Translations under genes and position numbers: made by a program
DNA from: Mytilus galloprovincialis
Taxonomy: Eukaryota; Mollusca; Bivalvia; Mytilida; Mytilidae
DNA: 64,000 bases
Direction of reading: 5' to 3'
Assembly (NCBI RefSeq): GCF_965363235.1
Contig: NC_134843.1
Coordinates: 3,782,001 to 3,846,000, forward strand
Notes under the pieces: model-generated
What the model was told of the DNA's origin: nothing
The model's input: the letters and a program-made list of their open reading frames with translations, nothing else
Databases searched by the model: none
Shown: positions 32,288 through 46,682 of the stretch, in pieces
Layout of the letters: each line of letters starts with the position of its first letter
Numbering within the stretch: position 1 is the first letter of the stretch

Positions 32288-35075
32288 TTAACGGGAAATA
32301 TCAGATGGACTGTCACTATTATAATGTAGGTCACAGAACTCTTTTATTCTTTCACAAGCTGTTTCAACTTTTTCTTTTGGTATAGTTAACACAATACGGA
32401 AAAAGTTTGGATACTGGAAACACTACAAAATAAAAAGATCAAATTAGCCAGAACTCCCATAAAAAGATTATCTCCCCTTACCTACAGTAAAAGATTGCAT
32501 TTCCACCACTCTTATTTACTGAATTGCCAATTTATCAGCAAATTTTACATATCATTATGCTCCTATCTACAGTATGGTGCAATTGACAAATTAATCTTAA
32601 AAGTATTAGGACCTGCACCCCAATTATAGGAATAGTTATTGTATTGGGTTTATTTGGTCCTACAAACTTGTAAAAAGTCCAAAATAAAGTTATTTTCTAA
32701 TGTTTATCTGTAGCTTATGCGCCGGAATTTGTATTCAATATAAACAGTTCACTATAGAAGTTTCAGCTGTCCTGGATGTATAGATATGCAGCCGTGTCCA
32801 GTCAAAATGGAAACATTTAATTCCAATGTCATATGTTAAATGCCCTGCATGTTAAAGAATCCTTCTGGAATCCCTATAATGGATCTGTTGTAGGAAAAAA
32901 TTCTTAGAACATATTTCACCCCCAAATCAATTAATGTCAAAAGGTTACTAACAGGACAAATATAAAATTCAGTCTTGATTTATATTTTCTTCATTAAAAA
33001 ACACTTACTTTGGCTGGTAAACAGAACACACTCTGTTCAGAAACAAGTTTCTCTGTAAAATCCACATCATCTTTTATATTTTGAAAATTTTTGGTATCAA
33101 TTCCAACCTGCAGCAAAAAAATAATCATAGTTAAAGCAAGCCATCCTCTTCTATAAATTGTTATAGATAACCAGATGCTCCGCAGGGCGTAGCTTTATAC
33201 GACCGCAGAGGTTGAACCCTGAACGGTTAGGGCAAGTATGGACACAACATTCAAGCTGGATTCAGCTCTAAATTTGGATTGTGATTAAATAGTTGACACA
33301 GCATAGGTTTCTGACACAGAATGAATGTGTTCTAATGAACTTAAAATTTTTGTTTCTCTTAGAGCAATTCACTATGCTGTTGAATATTAATCCTCTCAAA
33401 AAAATGTTTGAAGAAATTTTCTTTTTTATTTATGAAATTTCAAATGAGAAAAATTGAACCCAATTTTTTTAATCACATCCCCCTTTCCCTTATTCCAAAA
33501 CTAATCTCAATTAAAATTTCTAATGGAGTTTGCAACAATAACTACTCATTTAAATACATCATAAAATATTAAGATGTAAAAAAAGTGCTGGTTATCACTG
33601 AATGGTAAAGATTATTTTAATTTATCAGTTGGTAGTAAAAAGTGAATATACATTGTATATTGTATATAACAAAGATTTAAGTTGATTCTGGACAAAGAAA
33701 GATAACTCCAATTAAAAAAAAATCTTGCTATTGCACAATATTTTGCAATTAGATATTTCTTGCTTACTATTCTGGACAAAGAAAGATAACTCTAATTAAA
33801 AAAAAATTTGATATTTCACAATATTGTGCAATTAGATATTTCTTGCCATTGCGCAATACTGTGCAATTGAAAAGACTTGCTATTGCACAATACTTAATAT
33901 AATAATTTTAGATCCTGATTTGGACCAACTTGAAAACTGGGCCCATAATAAAAAATCTAAGTACATTTTTGGATTCAGCATATCAAAGAACTTCAAGATT
34001 TCAATTTTTGTTAAAATCAGACTAAGTTTAATTTTGGACCCTTTGGACTTTAGTGTAGACCAATTTGAAAACAGGACCAAAAATGAAGAATCTACATACA
34101 CAGTTAGATTCGGTATATCAAAGAACCCCATTTATTCAATTTTTGATGAAATCAAACAAAGTTTAATTTTGGACCCCGATTTGGACCAACTTGAAAACTG
34201 GGCCAATAATCAAGAATCTAAGTACATTTTTAGATTCAGCATATCAAAGAACCTAACTGATTCATTTTTTGTCAAAATCAAACTAAGTTTAATTTTGGAC
34301 CCTTTGGACCTTAATGTAGACCAATTTGAAAACGGGACCAAAAGTTAAGAATCTACATACACAGTCATGACAGTTAGATTCAGCATATCAAAGAACCCCA
34401 ATTATTCAATTTTGATGAAATCAAACAAAAGTTTAATTTTGGACCCTTTGGGCCCCTTATTATGTTGGGACCAAAACTCCCAAAATCAAACCCAACCTTT
34501 CTTTTATGGTCATAAACCTTGTGTTTAAATTTCATAGATTTCTATTTACTTATACTAACGTTATGGTGCGAAAACCAAGAAAAATGCTTATTTGGGTCCC
34601 TTTTTGGCCCCTTATTCCTAAACTGGTGGGACCTAAACTCCCAAAATCAATACCAACCTTCCTTTTGTAGTCATTAACATTGTGTTTAAATTTCATTGAT
34701 TTCTATTTACTTAAACTAATGTTATTGTGCGAAAACCAAGAATAATGCTTATTTGGGCCCTTTTTTGGCCCCTAATTCCTAAACTGTTGAGACCAAAACT
34801 CCCAAAATCAATCCCAACCGTTCTTTTGTGGTTATAAACCTTGTGTCAAAATTTCATAGATTTCTATTAACTTAAACTAAAGTTATAGTGCGAAAACCAA
34901 GAAAATGCTTATTTGGGCCCTTTTTGGCCCCTAATTCCTAAAATGTTGGGACCAAAACTCCCAAAATCAATACCAACCTTCCTTTTGTGGTCATAAACCT
35001 TGTGTTAAAATTTCATAGATTTCCATTCACTTTTACTAAAGTTAGAGTGCAAAAACTAAAAGTATTCGGACGCCG

Positions 35076-35116
<41 letters not shown>

Positions 35117-38100
35117 CGACGCCAACGTGATAGCAATATACGACGAAAATTTTTTCAAAATTTGCGGTCGTATAAAAATTGTATAATTATATATTATTGT
35201 GACACGAATGCACCCACCTGCAGTCTTATTGTTTAATTTACATTACTGGGAATTCATATGAAAGGTGAGGTGTGCCAGGGACATGCATGTGATGGACTAT
35301 GATGGACTCAACTAAAGAATGTGTCCATGGGCAAGAGATGTGACCCACCCAAATTCACAATAATCTGTATTTGATGGTATTAGAATAGTGTATAAGTTTT
35401 ACAACATTTAGTTTAGGGCCAATAGGCAAACAAAAGTTAGATTTGAGAAACAGCAAATTTTCCAATTTTACCATTCATAAAGGGCCATAACTATAGAACA
35501 GGGAAAATTATGCCACCTATATCAATACTTGATCTTTGTTTGGTGATAATTATCATTGTGTATAAATTTGATAACACTTTGTTGGAGCAAACTGAAGTTA
35601 GAGTGTGTGAATAGCAAATTTAGCTATTTTTCCTTTTAAAGAGGGACATAACTCAAAAACAGTGAAATTGACACCACACATATTGGAATATAAAGTTAGA
35701 AAAGGGACACTAATTTGGGAGTTTACAGACGGATTGACTGACAAACAGATGGACAAGGGTAAAATTAATGCCCCAGCCACAGAGTGTGGCATTAAACAAA
35801 CCCACTTTCTTCACTTACCATCATATACATTGCTCCCTGAGGTTTGACTGGTTTTAGTCCAGGTATCTCTGATATAAGCTTGTAGAATAGTTTGGCATTG
35901 TCCTCTATATATTCCAGGGTTTCTGCATAAAAACTCTTTGGAGTGTTTTTCAGGATATCTTTCAGTGCAGACTGCACCAGGGAGTTAGGACCTAAAATTC
36001 TCTGTGACAACGAATTCAGTCCTTTTCTGATCTATCAAAATAAAAACTTTAGATGTTAACTTTTATTTAATGCATGAATTTATACTCACAATTTGTTGAT
36101 TTGGAACTTAATTTGAGTTTCTATGTTATTATTATATCTTATGAGGTTATCATTAACTAAATAATGTTGTTTTTACAATCAAATTGTATAAATAAATCAA
36201 AATAAAAAAATAATTGAAATGGAAATTAGCTAAGCAAACAAGAAAACTGAATATAAGAAGACATTATATTTATACTGTACAACATTTTTTAAAATACTTA
36301 AAAAATAAACATGCAGCTTTTGTTCTGCAACTGAGAGTTGAATATTTATAACAAATTATACACGACTGTTAAATATTTGTTTTATGTTTGAATACCTCAT
36401 GAAATGCATTAGATCTGTCGTGTACAACAATCCAACCCATTCTCCATCCTGGGACCAGGAATCTGTAACAGAAAATATAACATAAGTTAGGATATTCACT
36501 GCTTACTCCTTAAGTTCAAACATAAGGCCCGAATATTAAATTTGTGTTTAATTAAATCTAGTTCATTAATTGAATGATAATATCCTACTTGGTAAAATGC
36601 ATTTAATCTATGGTCAAGTGATAAATAAAATGCAACAAAATTATAGCATTTTAAATCAATTTCAAAGTTTAGAATTCAATATGAATTCATGATTTTTTTT
36701 TTATTTTCCTTTAACATTTTTGGAAACTTAAATGTTAATTGTAAATCAGATATTTGCATGAAATCAAGGAAATAATGAAGACAGGAAAAGTGAGTATTTC
36801 GATACTACTTGTATGTAAAGGAAACTATCAGTCATCACCAGACATGATTTATTCACATTTTACTTATTATTTTTCATCTTATTAACATTCAGAATGTTAC
36901 CAGTGAAATGTAAACCAGAACAAAATCAACAATCCCAATATTAAGTCAGGTACAAGCAGTTTATTGCCTGACCGACTCTCTCACCTTCATATGACCTTCA
37001 AATCACACACAGCTTCTGACTAAAATGTTTAAACTCCCCTTTAAATAAGAAGAAACAACAGTCAAGGATCTGCCTAATACTGGCAGGCAATAAAATAAAT
37101 TATTTAAACCATTTTCATTCATTTTTTTTCGATATAGTTCAATCATCATGCATCATTTTTTTTTGTAAAATAAATCTGAATTGGACAATGCTTTGAATAT
37201 ATTGTATATGTATTTTAGACCACACAAATATTTATTTTCCGTTGCTTTTTAAAATTTGAGTCAAAGAGTTGTTACTTTTCAGTATACAGGTGCCAAAAAA
37301 TATTACAGGCTTATTCTATTTAAAAGACCTACTCTATTTCAATTGGTTTTCTTTTTCAGACTTTAAAAGCCCTTTGTAGCTCATAGATTTTTTCATGAAT
37401 ACTTTTTCAGTGATATTGTAGCAACTTTTTGTCTGTTTACCTCTTGATCAAGATTTTTTCATAATTGCTTTATTGGATGACATGATACTGATAATTTAGA
37501 AATGACCTGTTGTGATTTTGGTTGATGTGTAGTTTATATTATCAGTAGTTGTGATAGCTTTATGTATAATGTGTTAAGAACAATACATTTTGTTACTATT
37601 ATCTTTAAAAATGATCAACAAAATAAGGTGAAATCATGAATGATTAAAATACATTTCAAAATTTGGAAAGTTCTGATACATCATAAAGTGACTATCTCAC
37701 TGACATATTCCAAAATATTTTCTTTAAATCAAACATGTCTTGGTAGTGACAAATTCAAATCTGACATCATTGCAATTTTTTTTAAGTATCTCATAATTTT
37801 CAATCAGTTTCCTCAGTATGCAAAGAGCATTCTCACTAAAACTTTGTATCAATAACTTGAGAGAAAAAAATCTGGAAGTGATACAGTACAAAGAATCAAA
37901 TTTTATTTTTTTGCATCACAAACTTATTTCCTTTGAGCATCCTCTTTGCACACTGACCATTTAACTAAGCTTCCTTGTATAATGAAATGCTTATATGATA
38001 CAGGTATTTACATATATTTATTATACTCATGATTAAATGCACTTCAATGTCTTTACAACATGCTGTAACCTTTGCCACTGGACATTAAGCAACCAACAAT

Positions 38101-41100
38101 CAATCAAGAAGGACCCTAACCTTAGTTCTTCAAAAGTTGACTTATTTCTAACTCACCTTTTAGTAAGACCACTGCAGGATAAGATAGGCACAGTTTTTGA
38201 TACTGATGCCATGGAATGGTACTTGTTCTCAGAAAATACCTGCAAATACAAATATCTGAATAGAAATGTGATATTAAGACATTTTACAATTCATACAGCA
38301 TTTTACAAAATAATGTTATGGAATGTAGGAACCCCCTAAAATAAGAACATACAAATGTTAGCATAAACAAATCAAAACAGTTAAGGGTAGCACCCCAACT
38401 AAAACAAAATCCTGAACTCAACCTTGTTTTATTTATATATTAAAAAAAATTATCACACATATTAGGAAACAACCATTTAACTTCAAGGGTGTTATGGTTT
38501 TTTTTACTAAAAAATGTTGTGATCCCTTATTTGATGAAAAAATATATCGTGGTACAGCAGATGACAAAAAAAATAATTCTGAATCCAGATTTTCCCCATA
38601 CCCGATAGTGTTGAATTAAAAAAAAAATTGATTGAAAGCATTGAAAAACTAAAAAGGGGATCTATGCCCAATTATACTTGATATAACATTATACTTACAA
38701 AATGTTCATAGATATCATCAGCAATCATAGGTATTCTGTTTCTCTCTAGAACTTCTAAGATGTCCTCAATGTGTCGTCTGCTGTAGACTGAACCACATGG
38801 ATTGGATGGACTGTTTACAATCACTGCTGCTGTATTCTCATCCATCTGAGATTCCATGTGTTTAAGGTCCACTTCCCATGACTTTTCAGGCTACAAGTAA
38901 CAATAAATTGTAAATTACAAGCTCAATGGACCTTGATTACTAAATACACTGCAGGGTTCAGAGATTTGAATATTCTCAAGATTGATTGATTGATTGGTGT
39001 GCTAGTTTGTGGGAGGAGTCAGTTTTTATTGGTGGAGGAGTGCAAGAGAAAACCACAAAATTAGGATAAAGCATATGCATAATGTTGTGCAGCAAGTTTT
39101 GCCTGTACAATTTACATATTTAATGTGTAACAGATACATTCATTCCAAGTAATGTTTAAAGAACCATTATCAATGACAATTTTCATTTATTAACAAGAAT
39201 GTGTCCCTAGCACAAGGATGCCCCATCTGTCCACACTATCATTTTCTATGTTCAGTGGACCGTGAAAATGGGGTAAAAAATCTAATTTGGCATACAAATT
39301 AGAAAGATCATATCATAGGGAACACATGTACTAAGTTTCAAATTGATTGGACTTCAACTTCATCAAAAACTTCTTCAACCAAAAACTTCAACCTGAAGTG
39401 GGACAGACGGACGAACAAACTGACGAACGAACGAACTGACGCACAGACCAAAAAACATAATGCCCATAAATGGGGCATAAAAAAGTACCCATTCCTCTAT
39501 ACCTACCAGCAAATCATAGAATTTGACTTCAATACCAAGAGATTCTCCAAGAGTTTTGTAGATTGAGAATCCAGGTCTAGGTATGAGGATATTCTGTCCA
39601 CGACTAGCAAGAACTGTTATACACAAGTCTAAGGCACTGGAACAACCATTGGTCAGTATCACATCCTGAAAGAAAAATTATAGGACTTGACACTTTTATC
39701 TTTGTAATAACTCTACAGGTATACATCCAGCTAGGGTAAGCAAAAATCTAGAACCAAAAATATATTTTTCTATTTTTTAACATCTATATAATGATTTTAA
39801 AACCCACTTTAGACAACTATTTTTCAAGCTAACTTTTATTATTTCTGAACATGCATTTGTCCACAGTAAATATGCTTCTCTTAGATACAAAGACTATAAT
39901 TGTATAATATAGACATATATTTAGATGTGTATTTACCTTAGATGTAACAGGGGCATCATGTGTAGATGTGTAATCAGCTACAGCTTGTCTAGCTTCTTCA
40001 TACCCTGTGTATAAAATATACTTATACATCAGATTTCTTGTAAAATTTCTTGTTACTAAAAATAACGTAAAGTTCAATGTTGCTTACATATTCTGATTTT
40101 TTCTAACCCAAACTATATTTTTTTACTGTATTTGTGACTGAATTTATGTCCCAGAGAAGGAAAACCTTAACAAAAACATGTTCAAATCCTCCAACCTGAT
40201 GAATAAATTTGTGCTTTAAAAATTTGTCAGGGATTTTCAATTACAATGTAATGGCAAGTATGGACAAAGATGGTATTCTTTTTTATATGAAAACATGAAA
40301 TTCTGCTGTAAAATTGAAAAGCTTCATTACCTGTACTACATTTAGTGATGCAGCGTTGGTACTTTGAGTTTACACTAATAGATTAAAAGAAATTTACCTA
40401 TAGATGGATTGTTACCTATAGATGGATTGTAACTATTGTATTTATGTCATTACCTGTACTACATTTAGTGATGCAGCATTGCTACTTGGAGTTTACACTA
40501 ATAGATTAAAAATTTACCTATAGATGGGTTGTAACCATTGTACTTGTGTGATCTAATTTTATCAATTACAGCCTCGTCTATTTCTTCTGGAATTGGCAAG
40601 TTTCCAAATACTGTAGGATCACCTGAAAGAAAAGTACTTTTGAATGATTCAATTCACATTTCAGTGATATATGGAAATGAATGGGGAAAATCAATGCTAA
40701 TCAATATTTTATTGGTTCCCCCCACAAAAAAAATACTGACATTTAATCAGGTTGATCTAAGTTATCTTATTGGCAATAATACCACATCTAAAAATTTTAT
40801 ATTAAAAGCAATAATTTCTTTAGATAAATAAAAAGACTATACTTAATATTAATACAAACCAAAGTACATCAAACAAAGAAAAAGATGATTTAACCAAAAA
40901 TATTATATAACACATTTAAATAACTGTTGTTCCTGTACTTGTTTTGAATAATAAGTTTTGAAGAAACTTGATATATGAAATGTAAAAGTAAAGTTGTGTT
41001 TCAGAAATCAATAACAAACCAAAATGTTAAACTTCATGCAAAGTATGTGTTAGTATTGTCTTTATGAATCGTATATATTGTGTATTGTAATGCTTGATAT

Positions 41101-42064
41101 TCTATTGAATAAAATTATATTATCATCATGCAACATTTTCAATGTGAACTGTTCCAGTTTGTAGTTTGTACAGATTTTTTCTTAAACAATGGAGAGTTGT
41201 CAATAAATGAACACTTAAATATAGGGATGTTTAAATAGAATTTTTAATCACTCCAAAATTGGAGCTGCACAACTTCAACATGTGTGCAAACTTGTGAAGT
41301 TTTAAGTACATGTATCTTGGACAATACGCTTAATTAATTTCAGGTACACTGTAATAGTGACATGTTCTTTAGTTCCTTTTGTCCATATTGTATACTTAGA
41401 TGGTTGTTTCAAAACTGAGACATCAATATTTTAATACTTTGTGTTGGTCTTTTAGTGTACAAGTTTTGTTCTTTATGATTCTTTCACAAGTCTTTATTCC
41501 ATGATTGCATAAATATCATAACTTTTTATTCAATGATTGCATCATAATGTTTTCATTTCATAACTGGCAGAATCATATATAAGTAACTTTTTATATGACA
41601 ATGTGTTACAAAATTTAAAGGTTAAATTTTTTTAGCAATTGTAAACATACACCGGTACATGCATGCAGTAGATGTGTCAAATGTTAGGTAAACAATGTGA
41701 CATGTTTATGTTTTTTAGGTGTCTGCTTCCATGTTAAAATTGTCTGCATATTTAAACTTTAAGCAATTTTTGGTCTTCAATGCTCTTCGGCTTCATACTT
41801 TATTTGGCTGTCTTTGGTAGCAAAATGCATGACTGGCGCAAATACAAAATTTCATTCCTTGTATCTATGATGAGTTTATTGTACAGTGTGATTTTTTAAA
41901 ATTACAACAGAATTACCTATAGATAATGCTATCATTGGTTTCTTCGGATTGGGTGTTATTTTCATTCCATCCACAATACTTCTGATTGGATTAAATGTAT
42001 TCCTTGCCATTTCTGACATTGGTACTGCATGCCAAGTCTTCATACGTTTTACTTGAGGTTCCAT
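32288..42064 (-). CDS. TAT: tyrosine aminotransferase (ten coding exons)
   Basis: Coding exons on the - strand: 41917-42064, 40518-40622, 39937-40004, 39507-39665, 38699-38890, 38157-38239, 36396-36462, 35819-36031, 33009-33107, 32288-32422; all have GT-AG junctions and compatible phases, giving 422 residues. The enzyme is a PLP-dependent fold-type I transaminase that converts L-tyrosine and 2-oxoglutarate to 4-hydroxyphenylpyruvate and glutamate, the first step of tyrosine breakdown, in the cytosol. Visible signatures: FNPIRSIVD near residue 24, [22 protein letters not shown] (about 186-194), PLP-nitrogen Asp218 and Tyr221 in IADDIY, the Schiff-base Lys251 in SCSGLTKR split across exons 6/7, and carboxylate Arg387 in NFFRIV. 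Human TAT is 454 residues; the missing part is the N-terminal extension. A TTTCAG acceptor at 42,095-42,096 implies a 5' UTR intron; CAG|GTAGGT at 44,671 is a possible donor. All key residues are present, so it should be functional. Confidence 0.95.
33180..35177 (+). mobile_element. 2 kb TIR repeat with nested tandem arrays, in TAT intron 8
   Basis: Ends TTATACGACCGCA (33,195-33,207) and TGCGGTCGTATAA (35,163-35,175) are inverted repeats. Inside, in order: a unique head (AGAGGTTGAACCCTGAAC), a 75-base unit around GGACAAAGAAAGATAACTC repeated two to three times (33,690-33,890), a unit of about 135/270 bases around TTTAATTTTGGACCC (33,900-34,450), and a unit of about 170 bases around GCGAAAACCAAGAA repeated four times (34,450-35,060), then an ACG triplet run. 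A degenerate copy is at 46,683-47,455. The 142-codon frame at 33,920 is part of the tandem array. Confidence 0.6.
35070..35128 (+). repeat. ACG triplet microsatellite
   Basis: About a dozen ACG units in a row, bordered by GGACGCCGG and GCCGACGCC. It sits near the right end of the TIR repeat; ACG/GACGG arrays near one end are shared with the other dispersed repeats of this window. Confidence 0.8.
35210..35797 (+). repeat. dispersed repeat ending beside TAT exon 8
   Basis: Contains AAGAATGTGTCCATGGGCAAG near 35,317, GGGACATAACTC, a short GACGGATTGACTGACAAAC tail, and ends GGACAAGGGTAAAATTAATG...GTGTGGCATTAAA. Its end lies about 20 bases from the exon 8 5' splice site. Confidence 0.5.
39190..39481 (+). 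repeat. CAAGAATGTGTCC repeat, second copy, in TAT intron 4
   Basis: Head AACAAGAATGTGTCCC, body with TTCAGTGGACCGTGAAA and CATATCATAGGGAACA, degenerate GACGAACGAAC tail and end GGGGCATAAAA, matching 375-698. It ends 25 bases before exon 4. Confidence 0.7.
40325..40556. repeat. tandem duplication of the TAT exon 2 / intron 2 boundary
   Basis: A unit of about 123 bases (CATTACCTGTACTACATTTAG...) occurs at 40,325 and 40,448. The first copy contains an exon-2-like end (CCATCTATAG) with its donor, and this bit is itself doubled, so two extra GTAA donors lie at 40,396-40,397 and 40,414-40,415 downstream of the real one at 40,516-40,517. Confidence 0.7.
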
Positions 42065-42094
42065 ATTTCAATTTTTAACTGAGATTACTAAATT

Positions 42095-45000
42095 CTGAAA
42101 TGAAAAAGTGATGGCAATAAACAGACAGAATCCAAAGTAATTTCATAGTTTCCCAATGAACAAGTAATGTTATCGTTTATCTCATTTTCCCCTTGTACAT
42201 TGTATAAAGGAACATATATTTCTTAAAACCAAAATCAGAACACATTTTCTATTGACCTTTGAATTATTCTGCTGATTGCGCTTGACAACATGAAACACTT
42301 ATGTCCAAAAGTCTGAAAATTTTTACAATCATTCTTCCCTGCAAATCATCTGAAGGGACAAGGGATGACAGTAAAATAATGACAACAGTTCTTTTTAATT
42401 ACAAACGAAAGTGAACCAACGCCTGGTGAGTCTGTAGTATGGTAGAGTCCATAAAGTGGATACCCGGGGGTATGCAGGGTCGTTATGATAAAAAACATAA
42501 AATGTAGAGAGTCTTATAACAACAACACTTTAGGGACTGCTGCAGAAATTTTTCAATATTTACAAACCGGTGTTTGTCTAAAGGAGAAAAAAATCAATGT
42601 CAGCCTGACTAGCTACAAAGATTTAGTGTTGTTTTTTTATTTAGAGTTCATTCAACTCCTATTCATTCTATTACTACATTTGTGTACAAAGGCCATGTCA
42701 TGTTGCCTATATATTACCATTATTTATATATGTAGATTTATTTCTAGCTGTTTTCATGTGCATCAAATATGAACATGCAGTCATTTGATGGACTTGCTAA
42801 AGTGACTGTCTGGTACACATGAAATATTCGCGTACTGATCAGATCACAACCTAATCATTGTCAAGGAATATTGTGACGTCAGACCAAATCTATACAAATC
42901 ATGGGTCAGAGCTGTTAGTTACAATTTATTTCTGTTTGAAACTGAATTTTCATGAATTTCTATCTAAGAAATGGAATAAGCAAATATTTTATGTAAGAAT
43001 TTCAAAACAAACTATGGCTATATAAAAACCCAAACTTTAGCATCATTGGTGGTCAAGTAACCTGAATGATATTGGAAAGAACCATGACTTATCAGCTAGA
43101 AGTAATTATGGAAAAATAACTCTTATTGAGGTTGTTCATTAGTTTTTAAAATTCTGTTGTGGAAGACTTTCACAATATCAAAGTTGTTATTGTTAAAACT
43201 AAAATACTAAAAGGGTAAACTTTTTTTTCTTCAAAAGAACCTCTAAGACTGTTATTATTTTAGTACTTTTAGTGTTTAACTATTTACGAACTTACATATT
43301 CATTTTTAGCAGTAATGACAAATTGATATCAAAACTGAATGCTGGTCAAAATACTTATTTTTATGAGAGTTATAACCATCAAAAATGTTGAAATTGTAAA
43401 ATTTGGATTCAACTCAATGGAATTTTCAAGACTCTTTTTGTCATGTATAATTTTGAGGACTTATTAAGTATATTTACCCAATCTGAAAATTCACATAAAT
43501 AGCATTTAAATTATTTTGTTCATTTGTTTCCAAATATTCAATTATTTTTCTCACATGAAACAACTGTTTTGATCGCAGTAGATATAAACACAAAGCACAT
43601 GGAATCGTATGTTTAATAAATGTACTAAATAAAGAAGTCTTGCCAAGTTTTTAGGACATCATTAATAACCATGTCATTCATGTAAATGTCCTTTACATCT
43701 AAATAAGTAAAGTAATAAATAGCTTGATGTGAAGTTTGACCAACTTTATAAGTTGGATTTAAAAACAATATATCCCATGATACATGTAACTGAGAAATAA
43801 ACTTTAAGACGACCATTGAAAAAATAACATTGAAAAAAAATTCAGTTATTTTATGTTATTGAAAATAAATCATATTTTTTTTTTATTTTAGGTGAAAAAA
43901 GTTTGTCCTGAGAAAATAGCAACCAATGCTCTTTTTTCCCTATATTGTGACAGTTTAGTTTAAAGGATTTTGGTTGCACTGCATATATACATGTAATATG
44001 GAAAATACAAGCCTGAACTGACCATTAAGCCAAGTCATACATTTTTAGGTTAATTGGATAGATGCATGCAGTGCATATTATTGTATACAATCTACAAAAT
44101 GACAATCTTTTGAAAAAAGATCCTTTTCTGTTTTTGTTTTAAAGCATGCATACAGAGTCTATTTCATTCAAGTAGTGAAGAAGTAAAAATACATGCAAAA
44201 ATTTAGTTCTTGTGCTTTATGATGAGCAGTTCATAAAATACAAAATAATGGTTCAGTTCAGTTACATGGTGCGAATAGGATATGACAGATCAACTTTATC
44301 TTAATGAGTCTTAATGCACACATTTCATCAATAAAAACAGGATGTACAAAATCTATATATGCAAAATATGAAATTCTTTTTTTCATCAATAAAAAATGTA
44401 ATCATGGATTTTGTTCACTAATCCATTGCTCAAGTTGACAAGAAAAATAAACATACTGAATATATAAGTAAATGCTTATTCTTATATAAATATGAGTAAA
44501 AGGATTTCTAGGTTAAAAATAATTCCAAAAATTTCTCAAGGTTAAATTTAATATTCTCTCTCTTTTTCTCAATTTGATTTATACTCTCCAATTGTTTTCT
44601 TTTAACTAATGTATTTTTTGTCAATAAAATTTCAAATAAATAGGGAGGAAAGAAAAACAACAAAACCTACCTGTTTATATGTTAATATGTCCCTAAACTG
44701 TTCCACTTATTACTTGTCCTTATACTTATACAGGTAACCAGTGGAAGGTATTTAATATTATGTTTATTACAATTGGTCATCAGTGAAAAAATCAATAACC
44801 AACAATAGGGTGTTAAATGCCAATTATTTACATGTATGTAATATATGATGACCGCCCGAAGGTCATTAGGTCAGATATATATATTAATAATCCTAACATT
44901 AAAATGTCCTTACTGGTTTTTAATGCCTTATTTAGCCACTTGATGTCCTCCCACTTAAATCAGGTAAATGGTACCAAAATTAATGTTTACATACTGGAAA

Positions 45001-46682
45001 CCCTCTACTAATTTTTAATACAATCCAGTTACCCCTACATGTCTGCTCAGGACATTTACCAAATAACGGGAAAAAATTGTGAAGAGAAAAAGACTAAAGA
45101 TTTTGAAAGACTTTACACATTTACCAATCCATTCTTTAGAATTGAAAGAAACGTATATAATATATGACATAATGTGTTATCATACAGCCTTTGTCATCTA
45201 CTACACAAACATTGATAAGCCCAATCAGTTGTCTTTAAATTTACAGGGAAAATGGGTTTTTTTGATAACAAAAGCCAATATATGGTCCTTGGTTAACTTA
45301 GCTAGCTTCTTGTATTATAAACTATATTCTCATGTTGATAAATCCTGTTGAAGAATTTCTTACAGTACTAGTTTAATTCAGAAACAGAGTTCTCAAAAAG
45401 TAGTGGTCCTAAGGTTTTGATCACCAAAATTTGCAAAGGACCAGCACAATTTCAGTATTGCAATAGAAACAGTAAAAACCATCATATTCTCTCAAGAACC
45501 AACCAGGGGGGGGGGGGGGGGGGCATTTCAAGAACTCTGCAGAAATGGCTAAAAGTAATCTAAAAAGGCTGAATTGTATAATATTGTATAGCTAAAAGGT
45601 ATGCATTTTCACTCCACCTACATGTATGATCAGATTTATATTTGTTTTGAATGTGGAAAACAATTTCAGCAGCTGATAAAAACAAAATACATTTGATTGC
45701 ATCATGCATGTCAATAAAATATGTATGTCAACAACTTGTAAAATGTATGTGCTATGCTAGCATACCAATCGAATGAAATGATCTGTAGGCATATCTTCTC
45801 ATTATAGTATACATGTACCATCTGGTACAGATTATTTGTATATACATTGGTTTTATTTATTTGAGAAAAATGGAACAGCAGTTACTGACATCTTCCAGTA
45901 TAAATAATAAGCATGTATAATGAATTATCTATCCTTGTTTTTTTACTGCTGTTTTTTTTCAGAATCATGATTACCATGGGTCTAACAAGCTGGGGTTAAG
46001 TAACATTTATAATTTGTCAACCTTATTGATGAATCCAAGCTAATATTTCTGCATTTGGCAAATCCTTGTTATATTTACGGATTTAATATACATTTTGGAG
46101 AATAAAACTTGATGCTGACAGGACTGTCACTCTGAAGGCTCACTTAGTAAACATATAATATGCAAGATTAAAATCATTTGAATCAGTGGCAGCAAACTCA
46201 AGCTTTTACCCACTAAGTAAGATTGTGATTGGATTTAATCAAGATTCAATTGGAGAATATTCTTTTAAAATTGTCATTATGGGCAGTAGCTCCTATAATT
46301 ATGTCAAAAAAAATATTCATGTTCACTTATAATGCTATAATCGATGATCAGGTTTGCTGTTTACAGTTTCTTTCAATTTTTCATAGTTCTCAAGACATTT
46401 ACCATATATGATAAACCATGGGTACATTCTAACCTGTAATTTATGGGTATTAAAAACTTTAAATATTTGTTGTCGTTTATGCTGTTTAAAATTTCTATCT
46501 CTCTCTCTCTGTATTTTTAAGATGGCAAAAAAAATTATCTGTAAAATGTTGTCATTCAAGGACATAAACTCCTTTAAGAAGTTGATTGATGATTTTTAAG
46601 CAAGTTGACTGATTTCTAGATTTATTGTACTAGTCTAGCTTACAGTTTTTCTCTATATACATGTGCATGATATATACAATAA
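42095..46682. other. upstream region of TAT, no gene seen
   Basis: AT-rich; presumably holds the TAT 5' UTR intron and promoter. A good - strand donor (CAG|GTAGGT) ends a possible 5' UTR exon at 44,671. A run of about 19 G lies near 45,507. Frames at 45,079 and 42,485 have no recognisable content. Confidence 0.35.

Noticed and set aside
33920..34348. 142-codon frame in TAT intron 8
   Set aside because: Lies within a tandem repeat array; the repeated peptide reflects the DNA repeat and has no gene context.
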